A stretch of DNA of 64,000 nt from Streptomyces coacervatus (GCF_029223485.1 NZ_JARHTP010000004.1:1-64000), one strand, 5' to 3'. Positions 24,192 through 32,699 are shown, numbered from the stretch's first letter. The notes: generated by a model not told the origin, from the letters alone. Numbers and translations are program-made.

Positions 24192-25168
24192 CCACTGCCC
24201 CGAAGAACGTCCTCGCCGTCGTCGCGCCCCACGTGGGCGGCCGCGGCGCCGGCGCCGGACTCGCCACCCTCTTCCCCGGCGAGGTGAACGTCACCGTCGT
24301 CGAGGCGACCGACGAGAACCCGGCCGCCCTGCACACGGCACACGTGATCATCACGGCGCTCTCCCCCGTGACCGCCGAACACCTCGCCGCCGCACCGGAC
24401 TTGAAGCTGGTGCAGTGCGCGAGCCACGGCTTCGAGTACGTCGATCTGGACGCCGCCCGTGCCCGGGACGTGGTCGTCTGCAACATCGGCTCCAGTGGCG
24501 CCGAGTCGCAGAACGTGGCCGAGCAGACCTTCGCCCTCATGCTCGCACTGGCCAAGCAGCTGATCCCGGCGCACACGGCGCTCGTCGAGGCGGACTGGGC
24601 GCTGCCCCGCCTGCAGCGCTCCCTCACCGAGCTGTCGGGCAAGACGCTCGGCATCGTCGGCCTCGGCGGCATCGGGCAGGAAGTGGCCCGCCGCGCGGTC
24701 GCGTTCGACATGAGCATCGTGTACGCCGGTCGCCGCAGGCTGCCCGAGGAGACGGAGGCCAGGCTCGGCGGGGCCCGCCACGTCGCGCTCGACGAGTTGC
24801 TGCGCACGGCGGACTACGTCTCCCTGCATGCGCCGCTCACGGACGAGACCCGGCATCTGCTCGACGCCGAGCGGCTGGCGCTCCTCAAGCCGACGGCGTT
24901 CGTGATCAACACGGCGCGGGGCGCCCTCATCGACCAGGACGCCCTCGCGGACGCGCTGGAGAACGGCACCCTGGCCGGGGCGGGCATCGACGTCTTCGAC
25001 CCCGAACCGCCCACCCCGGCCCTGCGCCTGCTCAAGTCGCCGAACGTGGTCCTCTCGCCGCACGTCGGCGGCGTGACCCGCGAAACGCTGATCCGCATCG
25101 CGCTGGCCGCCGTGCAGAACGTCGCCGGCTTCCTGACCGGCGGGGAACCGCGGGACGTCGTGAGCTAG
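24188..25168 (+). CDS. NAD-dependent D-2-hydroxyacid dehydrogenase
   Basis: The 326-residue protein has the family pattern: GKTLGIVGLGGIGQEVARRA (Rossmann GxGxxG), the LHAPLTDETRHLLD strand, FVINTARGALIDQDALADAL with the substrate Arg, and LSPHVGG with the catalytic His. It would interconvert a 2-keto acid and a D-2-hydroxy acid, complementing the flavin oxidase upstream with which it overlaps by four bases. It ends three bases before the convergent lectin-fusion gene. Confidence 0.9.
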   Translation: MTTAPKNVLAVVAPHVGGRGAGAGLATLFPGEVNVTVVEATDENPAALHTAHVIITALSPVTAEHLAAAPDLKLVQCASHGFEYVDLDAARARDVVVCNIGSSGAESQNVAEQTFALMLALAKQLIPAHTALVEADWALPRLQRSLTELSGKTLGIVGLGGIGQEVARRAVAFDMSIVYAGRRRLPEETEARLGGARHVALDELLRTADYVSLHAPLTDETRHLLDAERLALLKPTAFVINTARGALIDQDALADALENGTLAGAGIDVFDPEPPTPALRLLKSPNVVLSPHVGGVTRETLIRIALAAVQNVAGFLTGGEPRDVVS

Positions 25169-25171
25169 CGG

Positions 25172-26839
25172 TCACCTTTCAGGGGCGCCCGCCGGGCGCC
25201 CCGCAAGGGGCGGCGGCTGGATCGACATGCGGCTCCGCCGCGCGGCCGCGACAAGGCCCGACGAAACCGCAGGCGTCTGCGTCCCCGCGATCGACAGCGA
25301 GCCCTGGCCAGCCGTCGCCGTCGGATCGGCCAGCCAGCGCTGCGCCGTGGAGCTGTCGCGGATCTTGACTACGATGTCCGCGCCCGGGTTCTCGCTCGTG
25401 GCGGCGAGGGCGAGCTGTTCGTCCCGGCGGGGCAGCAACTCCCCCTGCACGGTGAGGTCGTAGCGCACATCGTCACCCCGCTTGTCCTTCTCGGCGGCGC
25501 ACTTGCCGAGGACGACCACGCCCGCGTCCACTCGCGAGTCCAGGCACAGGTCGGAGTCCGCCGCGCTGTGCAGCAGCCCGTCCTTCTCCAGCGACCACTG
25601 CTGGGTGTCGGCGTCCGAACACGCCGCCAGCTCGGTGCCGGCTCCGGCCTTCACCTTGCCCTTGATGTCGAGGCAGAGGTCGGCGCCGGCGTTGCGCAGC
25701 CTCGACTGCCCCGGAACCGTGGGGAGTTGGGCGGTACCGGGCGAGGACCGGGAGCCGACGCCCGGTGCAGTGCCGCCGCTCGCGCTGTTGGAGGCGGCCG
25801 GGTCGACGCCGTCGTCGTGCGAGAACAGACCGGCCGCGAACACCGTGGCGAGCAGCCCGGCGGAGGCGACGCCCACTCCGGTCAGCAGCGCCCGTGAGCT
25901 GCGCGGCGCCCCCTCAGGCCGGCGGCCGGGCAGCGGGATACGGGGCAGGATGCGCGGGCGTCCGCCGCCGTGCCGCGCGGAGCCGCTTCTGCCCGTTCCC
26001 TGCTGCGTACGGCCCGGACGGGTGTCGAGGTAGCGGCGGGCACCCCAGCCGAGCACCGCTTCGGCGATGAGCACCCCCAACCCGCCCTCGAAATGGCTCA
26101 GTTGCTCGGCGGCGGAACTGCAGTAGCGGCACTGAGCCAGATGCTGCTGGACATCCGGCAGCAGGGCCCCGCCCCGGCGAATCGGAACGTCGAGGAGGCG
26201 GTTGTAGAACCGGCAATCCTTGCTCGGCGCGAGTTCCCTATGGGCATGTACACAACCTTCCCGGAATTTTTCACGCGCCTGTTCGAGCGCCGCCGACGCG
26301 GTGTCGGTATCCATGCCGAGCAGGCCGGCGGGAACGGTTATGGACTCCGCCTCGACCTCGGTGTGCCAGAGCAAACAACGGGAGAGTCCCGGAAGGGCCT
26401 GGAAAGAACGCTCGGCGAGTCTGCGATTTTCGGGCGTCATGGACTTCGTCGTACGCATACCGCGGCCGCCGGAGGGTTTCTGCAGCTCCGGCAGAACACT
26501 GGATATTCGGTCCTCGGCGGACCACACCCGGACCGTCTCCCGCACGGCCACCAGAAGCCGGGGGCGCACCGCGAGCGCGGCCTCGCCCAGCGCCAGCCGG
26601 TCGAGGACCTGGTGGAAGGCGGCCGCCGTCGCCATGGAGGCGAGCTCGGCCGTGGAGGTGAGGCAGATGGCCGCGTAGTCGCGGGCGGGCTGCCAGTGCC
26701 GCGCCATGAGCAGCGCGACGGAACGGGCGACCTCACCGTCGGGACGGCCCCTGAGCCGGGTGGCGAGGTTCTCGTCGGATTCTCCGGGAACCCCGCCGGG
26801 CGGCGGGTAAGGGGGGCGAGGTGGGTGGGGGGTGGGCAC
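25172..26839 (-). CDS. Sigma-like / zinc anti-sigma / membrane / ricin-lectin fusion protein A
   Basis: The 555-residue protein combines, in order: an ECF sigma-like region 2 (about 38-103), a region-4-like segment (about 139-195, FQALPGLSRCLLWHTEVEAE), a zinc anti-sigma motif H233-x3-C237-x2-C240 (HLAQCRYC), a basic linker, one membrane helix (about 317-338) and an outside ricin B-type domain (about 378-520) with the QQW repeat sign. This is the layout of ECF sigma factors with fused ZAS domain and carbohydrate-binding sensor (ECF52-like). The sigma regions are diverged, so activity is uncertain. GTG 26839 has AAGGA nine bases upstream. A paralogue lies at 46.6-48.4 kb. Confidence 0.75.
   Translation of the reverse strand: MPTPHPPRPPYPPPGGVPGESDENLATRLRGRPDGEVARSVALLMARHWQPARDYAAICLTSTAELASMATAAAFHQVLDRLALGEAALAVRPRLLVAVRETVRVWSAEDRISSVLPELQKPSGGRGMRTTKSMTPENRRLAERSFQALPGLSRCLLWHTEVEAESITVPAGLLGMDTDTASAALEQAREKFREGCVHAHRELAPSKDCRFYNRLLDVPIRRGGALLPDVQQHLAQCRYCSSAAEQLSHFEGGLGVLIAEAVLGWGARRYLDTRPGRTQQGTGRSGSARHGGGRPRILPRIPLPGRRPEGAPRSSRALLTGVGVASAGLLATVFAAGLFSHDDGVDPAASNSASGGTAPGVGSRSSPGTAQLPTVPGQSRLRNAGADLCLDIKGKVKAGAGTELAACSDADTQQWSLEKDGLLHSAADSDLCLDSRVDAGVVVLGKCAAEKDKRGDDVRYDLTVQGELLPRRDEQLALAATSENPGADIVVKIRDSSTAQRWLADPTATAGQGSLSIAGTQTPAVSSGLVAAARRSRMSIQPPPLAGRPAGAPER
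25182..25202. terminator. Hairpin in the 3' end of fusion gene A
   Basis: GGGGCGCCC-GCC-GGGCGCCCC forms a 9-bp stem with a 3-base loop inside the last codons of the minus-strand gene, 13 bases after the convergent dehydrogenase stop. It can terminate both transcripts. Confidence 0.6.
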
Positions 26840-27285
26840 TGAGCGGATTCCTTCCCACGCGCATGGGACACACAGGAGGGCGTGAATTCAGGTATGTCCA
26901 TTCGGCCCGGTTTCCGATTGGCCGATCGACACCCGGCCATTACACCCCCCGCACGGGTAGTTCACCCTTGCACAACACACTCATGACCAACAAGGCACTC
27001 GGGCAACATCCGCCTCTTTGAAAGTTGGTCAGAAACGGCGGCAACTCGCCTCACCCGCATGAGCTTTCGTCATTCCATGCGCCCCGTGTGAAACAGGCGC
27101 ACGCGCCGGAGCACCGCGCACGCTCCCGGCGTGCACCACCCCGTAGTGCACTGGGTAGCGGCCCTTCTCGGAGGCCCTGCGCAGGACGGCGGCTCTCCTG
27201 CGCCGCACGGGCCGCCGACCTTGTTCCTCCCGCCCTCGGTCGGCGGCCCCGGGGGCGGGTCGTTGCGGCTACGGCAGGGCGGCCC
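26840..27285 (-). promoter_or_regulatory. Upstream region of fusion gene A and 3' flank of the toxin gene
   Basis: About 450 bases without a gene. The left part is relatively AT-rich and should carry the promoter of fusion gene A. The right part carries a terminator hairpin for the toxin-antitoxin operon (listed separately). The + strand frames across it lack ribosome binding sites. Confidence 0.4.
27209..27249 (-). terminator. Terminator after the toxin-antitoxin operon
   Basis: GGGCCGCCGACC (27209-27220) and GGTCGGCGGCCC (27238-27249) form a 12-bp stem around a 17-base loop, 36 bases past the toxin stop on the minus strand. Confidence 0.6.
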
Positions 27286-27663
27286 TCAGATCTGCCAGGA
27301 GCGCAGCCGGTCGGCCGCACCGTAGACGTCGGACTTGCCGGAGATCAGATCGCGGGCGAGGTCGACGAGGGCTCCGTAGGGCGGGTCGATGCCGACGCCG
27401 CTGACGAACATGTACGACACGGCTGTCGCGCAGGCGAAACGGGCGTTGGCCGACGGCAGCGGCTTGAGCAGGGCGAGGGTGTGCAGCAGGGCGGCGGCGC
27501 GCCAGGCCGGGTCGGAGTCCACGCCGAGACGGGGTGGGTCCACGCGATGGCGGGCGACGGCGGCGACCAGGGCGGAGAAGTCGTTGACGGTGGGCTGGTC
27601 CGGCAGCACCTCTTCATGGCGCTGGAGCAGCCAGGGCACGTCGATATGGATGACGGGTGCCAT
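27286..27663 (-). CDS. Fic/Doc-like toxin with degenerate Fic motif
   Basis: The 125-residue helical protein resembles Doc-type Fic toxins of Streptomyces. The segment LLKPLPSANARFACATAVSYMF stands where Fic enzymes have HPFxxGN, so the catalytic His and the phosphate-binding Gly are not present as such. Classic Doc phosphorylates EF-Tu. With the motif changed, this one may use another chemistry or be inactive. It follows the ribbon-helix-helix antitoxin gene by three bases, the standard antitoxin-first order. Confidence 0.7.
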   Translation of the reverse strand: MAPVIHIDVPWLLQRHEEVLPDQPTVNDFSALVAAVARHRVDPPRLGVDSDPAWRAAALLHTLALLKPLPSANARFACATAVSYMFVSGVGIDPPYGALVDLARDLISGKSDVYGAADRLRSWQI

Positions 27664-27666
27664 GGG

Positions 27667-27912
27667 TCAGGCGACCCGCCCCTCGCCGGTGTGGGCGGGT
27701 TCGTCGTCGGGGAAGGCGGCGGCGAACTCGTCGGCATGGGAAGCGAAGAAGCGCCGGAACGCCTCCGCGCCCTCCTGCAGCGCACGGTGCCGGGCTATGT
27801 CCGCGGCGGCGGCTTCGCGCACGAGGGCCTTCATGGACGTACCGCGCTCCTTGGCGATCTGCCGCAGGTCCTCAAGTTCGCGATCGCTGAACTCGACATT
27901 CAGGGCTGGCAT
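27667..27912 (-). CDS. Ribbon-helix-helix antitoxin
   Basis: The 81-residue protein has an N-terminal ribbon-helix-helix (PALNVEFSDRELEDLRQIAKERGTS, MKALVREAAA) for DNA binding and an acidic C-terminal tail that would bind the toxin. Such antitoxins repress their own operon. A TTACTCGTAA palindrome lies about 25 bases before the ATG. The ribosome binding site is poor (AAGG one base from ATG), so the mRNA may be leaderless. Confidence 0.8.
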   Translation of the reverse strand: MPALNVEFSDRELEDLRQIAKERGTSMKALVREAAAADIARHRALQEGAEAFRRFFASHADEFAAAFPDDEPAHTGEGRVA

Positions 27913-27936
27913 GCCTTCACGGTACCGCCGAGGTAC

Positions 27937-27946
27937 TTACTCGTAA
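27937..27946. promoter_or_regulatory. Possible autoregulatory operator of the toxin-antitoxin operon
   Basis: TTAC-TC-GTAA is a short palindrome about 25 bases upstream of the antitoxin start, in an AT-rich island that fits the promoter position. Confidence 0.35.
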
Positions 27947-28058
27947 ATAGTCCCTGGTCACAGCACCTTTATGACGGTACCTACCGACGTAGGCGCCGGC
28001 CGAGGGCCATGTCCGATTCCCGCCAGCTCCGGGCTCGGCCGCGCAGCAGACTGGAGCC

Positions 28059-28550
28059 ATGAAGACGTACACGAGGATCGACAGCCCGGTGGGTGAACTG
28101 CTTCTGGTGGGCGAGGGGACGGCCCTTGCCTCGCTGTCCCTGCCGGGGCAGCGGAACGCGCCCGTCGTCCGTGCCGACTGGCGGCGCGACGACGAGGCGT
28201 TCGGCGAGGCCGCCCGACAGCTCTCCGCCTACTTCGCGGGCCGGCTCACCCGCTTCGAGCTGAGCCTCGCCCCTGAGGGGACGGAGTTCCAGCAGCGGGT
28301 GTGGCGAGCGCTCGACGAGATCCCGTACGGGACCACGACGACGTACGGGGAGCTCGCCGCGCGGCTCGGTGTGGACCGGGCCGAGATCAGGGCGGTGGGC
28401 GCTGCGATCGGCGCCAATCCGCTGCTCGTCGTCCGCCCCTGCCATCGCGTGATCGGCGCCGACGGTTCGATGCGCGGGTACGCGGGCGGCGTCGAGCGCA
28501 AGGTGCAGCTGCTCACGCACGAGGGTGCGCTGCAGCCGATGCTGGGCTGA
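28059..28550 (+). CDS. ogt: Methylated-DNA-protein-cysteine methyltransferase
   Basis: The 163-residue protein has the active-site PCHRVI motif, with the preceding ANPLLVVR, and the DNA-binding helix RVWRALDEIPYGTTTTYGELA. It transfers methyl groups from O6-methylguanine (and O4-methylthymine) to its own Cys. No AdaA-type N-terminal regulatory domain is present, so it is Ogt rather than Ada. The oxygenase gene starts 14 bases after its stop, forming an alkylation-repair pair. Confidence 0.93.
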   Translation: MKTYTRIDSPVGELLLVGEGTALASLSLPGQRNAPVVRADWRRDDEAFGEAARQLSAYFAGRLTRFELSLAPEGTEFQQRVWRALDEIPYGTTTTYGELAARLGVDRAEIRAVGAAIGANPLLVVRPCHRVIGADGSMRGYAGGVERKVQLLTHEGALQPMLG

Positions 28551-28564
28551 CGGGAGGAGTGGTC

Positions 28565-29284
28565 GTGACGTTCACCGAGGCCGAGGCCCGCAGGCGCGTG
28601 GCCGGCACCGAATGGGCGGCCCTCGCCGCCGAGTTGGATGTCCACGGCAGCGCGCCGACGGGGCCGCTGCTGACGCCCGCCGAGTGCCGTGACCTGGCCG
28701 CGCTGTACGAGAAGCCGGAGCTGTTCCGGACCACGGTCGACATGGCACGGCACCGCTTCGGCCGCGGCGAGTACCGGTACTTCACCCACGATCTGCCTGC
28801 TCCGGTGGCCGCCCTGCGCGCCGCCCTGTACCTGCGTCTGCTGCCGGTCGCGCGGGACTGGGCGGCCCGGCTGGGCCGTCCGGCGCCCTGGCCGGACTCT
28901 CTGGAGGAGTGGCTGGAGGCGTGCCATGCGGCCGGGCAGGACCGGTCTGCGCAGATCCTGCTGCGTTACGGCGAGGGCGACTGGAATGCCCTGCACCGTG
29001 ATGTGTTCGGCGCCAAGGTGTTCCCGCTCCAGGTGGTCGTCGGCCTCGACGAGTACGGCGCCGACTACACCGGCGGCGAGTTCCTGATGGTCGAGCAGCG
29101 GCCGCGGGCCCAGTCCCGGGGCACCGCGACCGCGCTCCGGCAGGGTCACGGGCTGGTCTTCACCACCCGGGACCGGCCGGTGCGCACGCTGCGCGGCTGG
29201 TCGGCCGGAGCGATGCGGCACGGTGTGAGCACCGTTCGCTCCGGCCGGCGGCATGCGCTGGGTATCGTCTTCCACGATGCGTGA
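28565..29284 (+). CDS. 2OG-Fe(II) oxygenase linked to alkylation repair
   Basis: This 239-residue protein matches the family annotated as 2OG-Fe(II) oxygenase acting on damaged DNA (PF09859 from memory). Iron ligands are visible as the HxD in LHRDVFG and a distal His in AMRHGVSTV, with an Arg in SGRRHALGI for 2-oxoglutarate. It could remove alkyl lesions oxidatively, as AlkB does, though its fold family is distinct. GTG 28565 is preceded by GGGAGGAG. The position right after ogt supports the repair role; direct activity is not established by the sequence. Confidence 0.8.
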   Translation: MTFTEAEARRRVAGTEWAALAAELDVHGSAPTGPLLTPAECRDLAALYEKPELFRTTVDMARHRFGRGEYRYFTHDLPAPVAALRAALYLRLLPVARDWAARLGRPAPWPDSLEEWLEACHAAGQDRSAQILLRYGEGDWNALHRDVFGAKVFPLQVVVGLDEYGADYTGGEFLMVEQRPRAQSRGTATALRQGHGLVFTTRDRPVRTLRGWSAGAMRHGVSTVRSGRRHALGIVFHDA

Positions 29285-29296
29285 GCCCTCCCTGGG

Positions 29297-29372
29297 TGCC
29301 GCGATGTGCCGTCTGTCGTCTGCGGCGCCGTCGTGGCTGGTCGCGCAGTTCCCCGCGCCCCTTACGGGGCGC
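29297..29372 (+). repeat. Dispersed intergenic repeat, copy 1
   Basis: A ~75-base unit begins GCCGCGATGTGCCGTC and contains GTGGCTGGTCGCGCAGTTCC, then ends in the hairpin GCGCCCC-TTAC-GGGGCGC (29355-29372). The same unit occurs downstream of genes near 42.3, 46.5 and 57.3 kb. Here it lies just after the oxygenase stop and next to the convergent hemerythrin gene, where its hairpin can act as terminator. Confidence 0.8.
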
Positions 29373-29391
29373 GCCAAGGCCGCCCAGCGCC

Positions 29392-30003
29392 TCAGGCTCC
29401 GGACCACAGCCCCTTGCGGCGGTAACTCCCCTGCCAGAACAGCCGGTTGAGGACTCGTACCGGAGGCGGCATCGCGTCGAGGAAGCGGGCGCGGTCCGCG
29501 GGTGGGGTGCCGTCAACGATCCATGGGACGAACACCGAGGCGCCGCGCAGGCCCTGGGTCTCGCGGATGCGGCCGGTGAAGGCTGCCCAGTCGGCGGACG
29601 TCAGGACGTCCTGCATGAGCGGCAGTGCGCTGTCCTCCTCGTGCTTGAGGTGGTCGTCGAGGGTGGCCGTCAACGCCCGTACGAGATCGGGCAGTTCGGG
29701 CGCCTGGTCGTCCAGCGCGGTGTCGACCGCGGCGAGCAGCGGGTCGATGCGGGAGTGTTCCGCCTCCATGTCGTCCAGGAGGGCGAGTTCACGCGGACGC
29801 CCCGCGACGCGCTCCCGCACGCGCGGCCACAGGTCGCTGTCCTCGGCGGTGTGGTGGATGTGCAGCTGGCGGGTGAAGTTCTCCCAGCCGGCGCGCACGC
29901 CGGGGGTGTGCGCGCGCCCCTCGGCGACGGCCTGAGCGAGGCGCTCCAGGTCGCGTCGGAAGGCGTCGTGGGAGGCGTACATGGCGGTGAAGTCGATACT
30001 CAT
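29392..30003 (-). CDS. Hemerythrin (HHE) domain protein
   Basis: The 203-residue protein has a four-helix hemerythrin domain (about 5-150) with di-iron ligands in LHIHHTAEDSDLWP, MEAEHSRIDPLL and DDHLKHEEDSALPLM. These proteins bind oxygen or NO or sense oxidants. The ATG at 30003 overlaps the stop of the DHA2 exporter gene (ATGA), so both come from one transcript. A C-terminal segment (about 150-203) is Pro/Arg-rich with WFQG-like aromatic residues. Confidence 0.88.
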   Translation of the reverse strand: MSIDFTAMYASHDAFRRDLERLAQAVAEGRAHTPGVRAGWENFTRQLHIHHTAEDSDLWPRVRERVAGRPRELALLDDMEAEHSRIDPLLAAVDTALDDQAPELPDLVRALTATLDDHLKHEEDSALPLMQDVLTSADWAAFTGRIRETQGLRGASVFVPWIVDGTPPADRARFLDAMPPPVRVLNRLFWQGSYRRKGLWSGA

Positions 30004-31613
30004 CGGGCGGCTTCCTCCAGTTCGGTCTCGTTGATCGGCAGGGCATGCGGGTTGGCGGACGGGCCGCGGTGGCGTCGTACGGCGAGACAGGCGACTGCTC
30101 CGGCCAGCAGCACGGCGGCGGACACGTACACGGCCGGGCCCATCGCGTCGACGAAGCCGTGGCCGAAGACCTGTCCGCCGAGGGCGCGCATGCGCTCGGC
30201 GACGTCCTGCGGCACCCCGTGCGGCGCGCCGCCCTGCTGCCGGGCGCCGACGTCGGACTCGGCCTTGGAGAAGGCAGCGACGAACGAGTCCCGGTAGGCG
30301 GCGGGCAGCCGTCCGGCGCTCTCGTGGGCCCGATCCGCGAGCGCGGAGGCGAGCCGGTTCTGCAGCACCGCGCCGACGACGGCGCCCGCGAGGACCGAGC
30401 CGACTTGCCGCAGCGCGTTGGTGACGCCGGACGCCGCTCCGGCCAGCCGGGCCGGAACACCGCGCATGACCTCTGTGGCGAACGGGGCGAAGGTGCAGCC
30501 GACGCCGAGGCCGGTGAGGAAGAGCGGCAGCGCGATGCTCAGCCATCCCGATCCGACGTCGGCAACGGTCACCACCCAGGTCAGACCGCCCGCCCACGCG
30601 AGCAGCCCGGTCAGCAGGATGTACTTGCCGCCGACCTTGTCGGACAGCGCTCCGGCGGGCCCCGCCGTGACGAAGGAACCGAGCGCCACGGGGAGCAGCA
30701 CCAGGCCGGACTTGAGGGCGCTGAAGCCGAGGACGGACTGCAGATAGATCGTCAGCGGCAGGAACATGCCGACGATGCCGAAGGCCACTGTGACGCCGAC
30801 GAGGTTGACGAGGGTGAAGTTGCGGTCCCGGAAGAGCGCGAACGGGACCAGGGGTTCGTTCGTCTGCTGGCCGCGCTCGTGCAGCAGGAAGCCGGCGAAC
30901 AGGCCGGCGGCCAGGGTGAACAGGCTCCAGATCCAGCGGTTCCAGTCGTAGCGCTGGCCCTCGGTGAGCCCGAAGGCCAGGCAGAACAGGGCGGTCGAGG
31001 CGAGCAGGACGCCCAGGGTGTCGAAGCGGTGCCGCAGGGTGCGCCTCGCGCCGGGGATGATCGCGAAGGTCATCAGCAGCACGACCGCCCCGATCGGCAG
31101 GTTGACGTAGAAGATCCACCGCCAGCTCAGGTGGGTGATCAGCGCCCCGCCGAGGATCGGGCCGAGCGCACCGGAGACACCGGCGACCGTGCCCCAGATG
31201 CCCATCGCCACTCCGCGCCGGTCGGCCGGGAAGACCTCGGCGATGATCGACAGTGTCTGCGGCATCAGCAGTGCCGCGCCCAGGCCCTGCACCGTCCGGA
31301 ACGCAATGAGCTGGGCGGGGTCCCGGGCGAGGCCGCAGGCGAGGCTCGCCAGGGTGAACACGGCGACTCCGGCGGCGAACAGGTTGCGTTTGCCGCGCAG
31401 GTCGCCGAGGCGCCCGCCGGTGATCAGCAGGACGGCCAGCGCCAGGGTGTAGGCGTTGACGACCCACAGGATCTCGTCGAGAGATGCGTTCAGATCCTCG
31501 CCCAGCTGCGGGATCGCGATGTTCACGATCGTCAGGTCGAGGAGTGTCATGAAGAACCCGAGGGAGAGGGTGATGAGAATCGCCCATGGGTTGCCGTGCC
31601 ATTTCTTGAACAC
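30000..31613 (-). CDS. DHA2 (EmrB/QacA) family drug exporter
   Basis: The 537-residue membrane protein has 14 predicted helices and DHA2 motifs: LLDLTIVNIAIPQLGEDL, GGRLGDLRGKRN (motif A) and the motif C-like segment GTVAGVSGALGPILGGALI. A ~70-residue loop (AHESAGRLPAAYRDSFVAAF) precedes the last helix, common in this subfamily. It is divergent from an ECF41 sigma gene across 168 bases and overlaps a hemerythrin gene, suggesting a shared stress response. Confidence 0.9.
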   Translation of the reverse strand: MFKKWHGNPWAILITLSLGFFMTLLDLTIVNIAIPQLGEDLNASLDEILWVVNAYTLALAVLLITGGRLGDLRGKRNLFAAGVAVFTLASLACGLARDPAQLIAFRTVQGLGAALLMPQTLSIIAEVFPADRRGVAMGIWGTVAGVSGALGPILGGALITHLSWRWIFYVNLPIGAVVLLMTFAIIPGARRTLRHRFDTLGVLLASTALFCLAFGLTEGQRYDWNRWIWSLFTLAAGLFAGFLLHERGQQTNEPLVPFALFRDRNFTLVNLVGVTVAFGIVGMFLPLTIYLQSVLGFSALKSGLVLLPVALGSFVTAGPAGALSDKVGGKYILLTGLLAWAGGLTWVVTVADVGSGWLSIALPLFLTGLGVGCTFAPFATEVMRGVPARLAGAASGVTNALRQVGSVLAGAVVGAVLQNRLASALADRAHESAGRLPAAYRDSFVAAFSKAESDVGARQQGGAPHGVPQDVAERMRALGGQVFGHGFVDAMGPAVYVSAAVLLAGAVACLAVRRHRGPSANPHALPINETELEEAAR

Positions 31614-31719
31614 GATGTCGGTCTCCTTGCATTGGTTTCGCGTTCAAGAGGGCGGTGCGGTGGGCGAGTGTGACGCGACCGGATTTCACTGAGACGTACG
31701 TCACATATCGCCCGTCCGA

Positions 31720-31747
31720 TGTCACATTCGGACCCCTTCCGGGCCTC
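31720..31747 (+). promoter_or_regulatory. Possible ECF41-type promoter
   Basis: TGTCACA (31720-31726), 17 bases, then CCTC. ECF41 promoters known from other bacteria have a TGTCACA -35 element and a CGTC -10 element, so this fits except for one base. It is placed to drive the ECF41 gene at 31782. A second CGTCACA lies at 31699-31705. Confidence 0.4.
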
Positions 31748-31781
31748 GGAGTGGTGAGCACGCCGCTGGGGAGGCCCACGT

Positions 31782-32699
31782 ATGTCCAAGAGCTCTGTCA
31801 CCGACGAGGCGACCGATGTCTTCATGAACCACCGGGAGCTGTTGTTCGGCCTCGTCTACAACATGCTGGGCAGCGTCGCCGACACCGAGGACGTGCTGCA
31901 GGAGACCTGGCTGGCCTGGTCGGGCCGGGGCGCCGACGGGATCACCAACCCGCGCGCCTATCTGGTCCGCATCGCGGTCAACCAGGCGTTGCAGCGGCAG
32001 GCCGTGATCACCCGCCGCCGCGAGACGTATGTCGGCCCGTGGCTGCCCGAGCCGCTGGTCGCCGAGGACACGAGCGCCGACGACCCGGTCGTGCGGGGCG
32101 AGTCCGTGTCCCTGGCGATGCTGGTGGTCCTGGAGTCGCTGACCCCGCTGGAACGCGCGGTGTTCGTCCTCAACGAGGTGTTCGGGTACGCCCACACCGA
32201 GATCGCGGACATCATCGACCGCACCCCGGCGGCCGTACGGCAGCTGGCGCATCGCGCACGGGACCATGTGCTGGCCCGCCGGCCGCGCTACCGGGCGCAC
32301 CCACGCGTCCGGCAGGAGGCGACGGAGCGGTTCGTGCGGGCCGCGCTCGGTGGTGACATCGCCGCACTGATGGAGATCCTCGCGCCGGACGTCACGGTGT
32401 GGACGGACGGCGGTGGCAACCGCAAGCCGGCGGGGCTGCGCCCGGTGCACGGCCGGGACAAGGCGGTCCGCCTGATCACCTCGTACGCGGCCCGGCGCGG
32501 CCCTCAGGACCTCGATCTGCGCTACCGCCGGGTCAACGGCGACGACGCCGCGGTGCTGTTCCAGGGCGAGGACCCGTACGCAGTGATGGTCATGGACCTC
32601 ACGCCCGAGGGCGACCGGGTGAACGGCGTCTACATCGTCACCAACCCCGACAAGCTCACGCACGTGCACAAGGACGAGGACGAGGAGGAGGACGAGTGA
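31782..32699 (+). CDS. ECF41-family RNA polymerase sigma factor with SnoaL-like C-terminal domain
   Basis: The 305-residue protein has sigma region 2 (about 12-80), the conserved linker motif WLPEP, region 4 (about 105-165), and a SnoaL-like C-terminal domain (about 180-290) with DGGGN and the family hallmark NPDKL near the end. In ECF41 proteins this extension replaces a separate anti-sigma factor and tunes activity. These factors usually sit beside carboxymuconolactone decarboxylase, oxidoreductase or epimerase genes. Here the downstream gene is a cytochrome b whose start overlaps its stop (GTGA). The end is strongly acidic (DEDEEEDE). Confidence 0.92.
   Translation: MSKSSVTDEATDVFMNHRELLFGLVYNMLGSVADTEDVLQETWLAWSGRGADGITNPRAYLVRIAVNQALQRQAVITRRRETYVGPWLPEPLVAEDTSADDPVVRGESVSLAMLVVLESLTPLERAVFVLNEVFGYAHTEIADIIDRTPAAVRQLAHRARDHVLARRPRYRAHPRVRQEATERFVRAALGGDIAALMEILAPDVTVWTDGGGNRKPAGLRPVHGRDKAVRLITSYAARRGPQDLDLRYRRVNGDDAAVLFQGEDPYAVMVMDLTPEGDRVNGVYIVTNPDKLTHVHKDEDEEEDE

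Noticed and set aside
27025..28062. 345-residue plus-strand frame across the toxin-antitoxin genes
   Set aside because: It is antisense to two genes with family similarity and has no coding character of its own.
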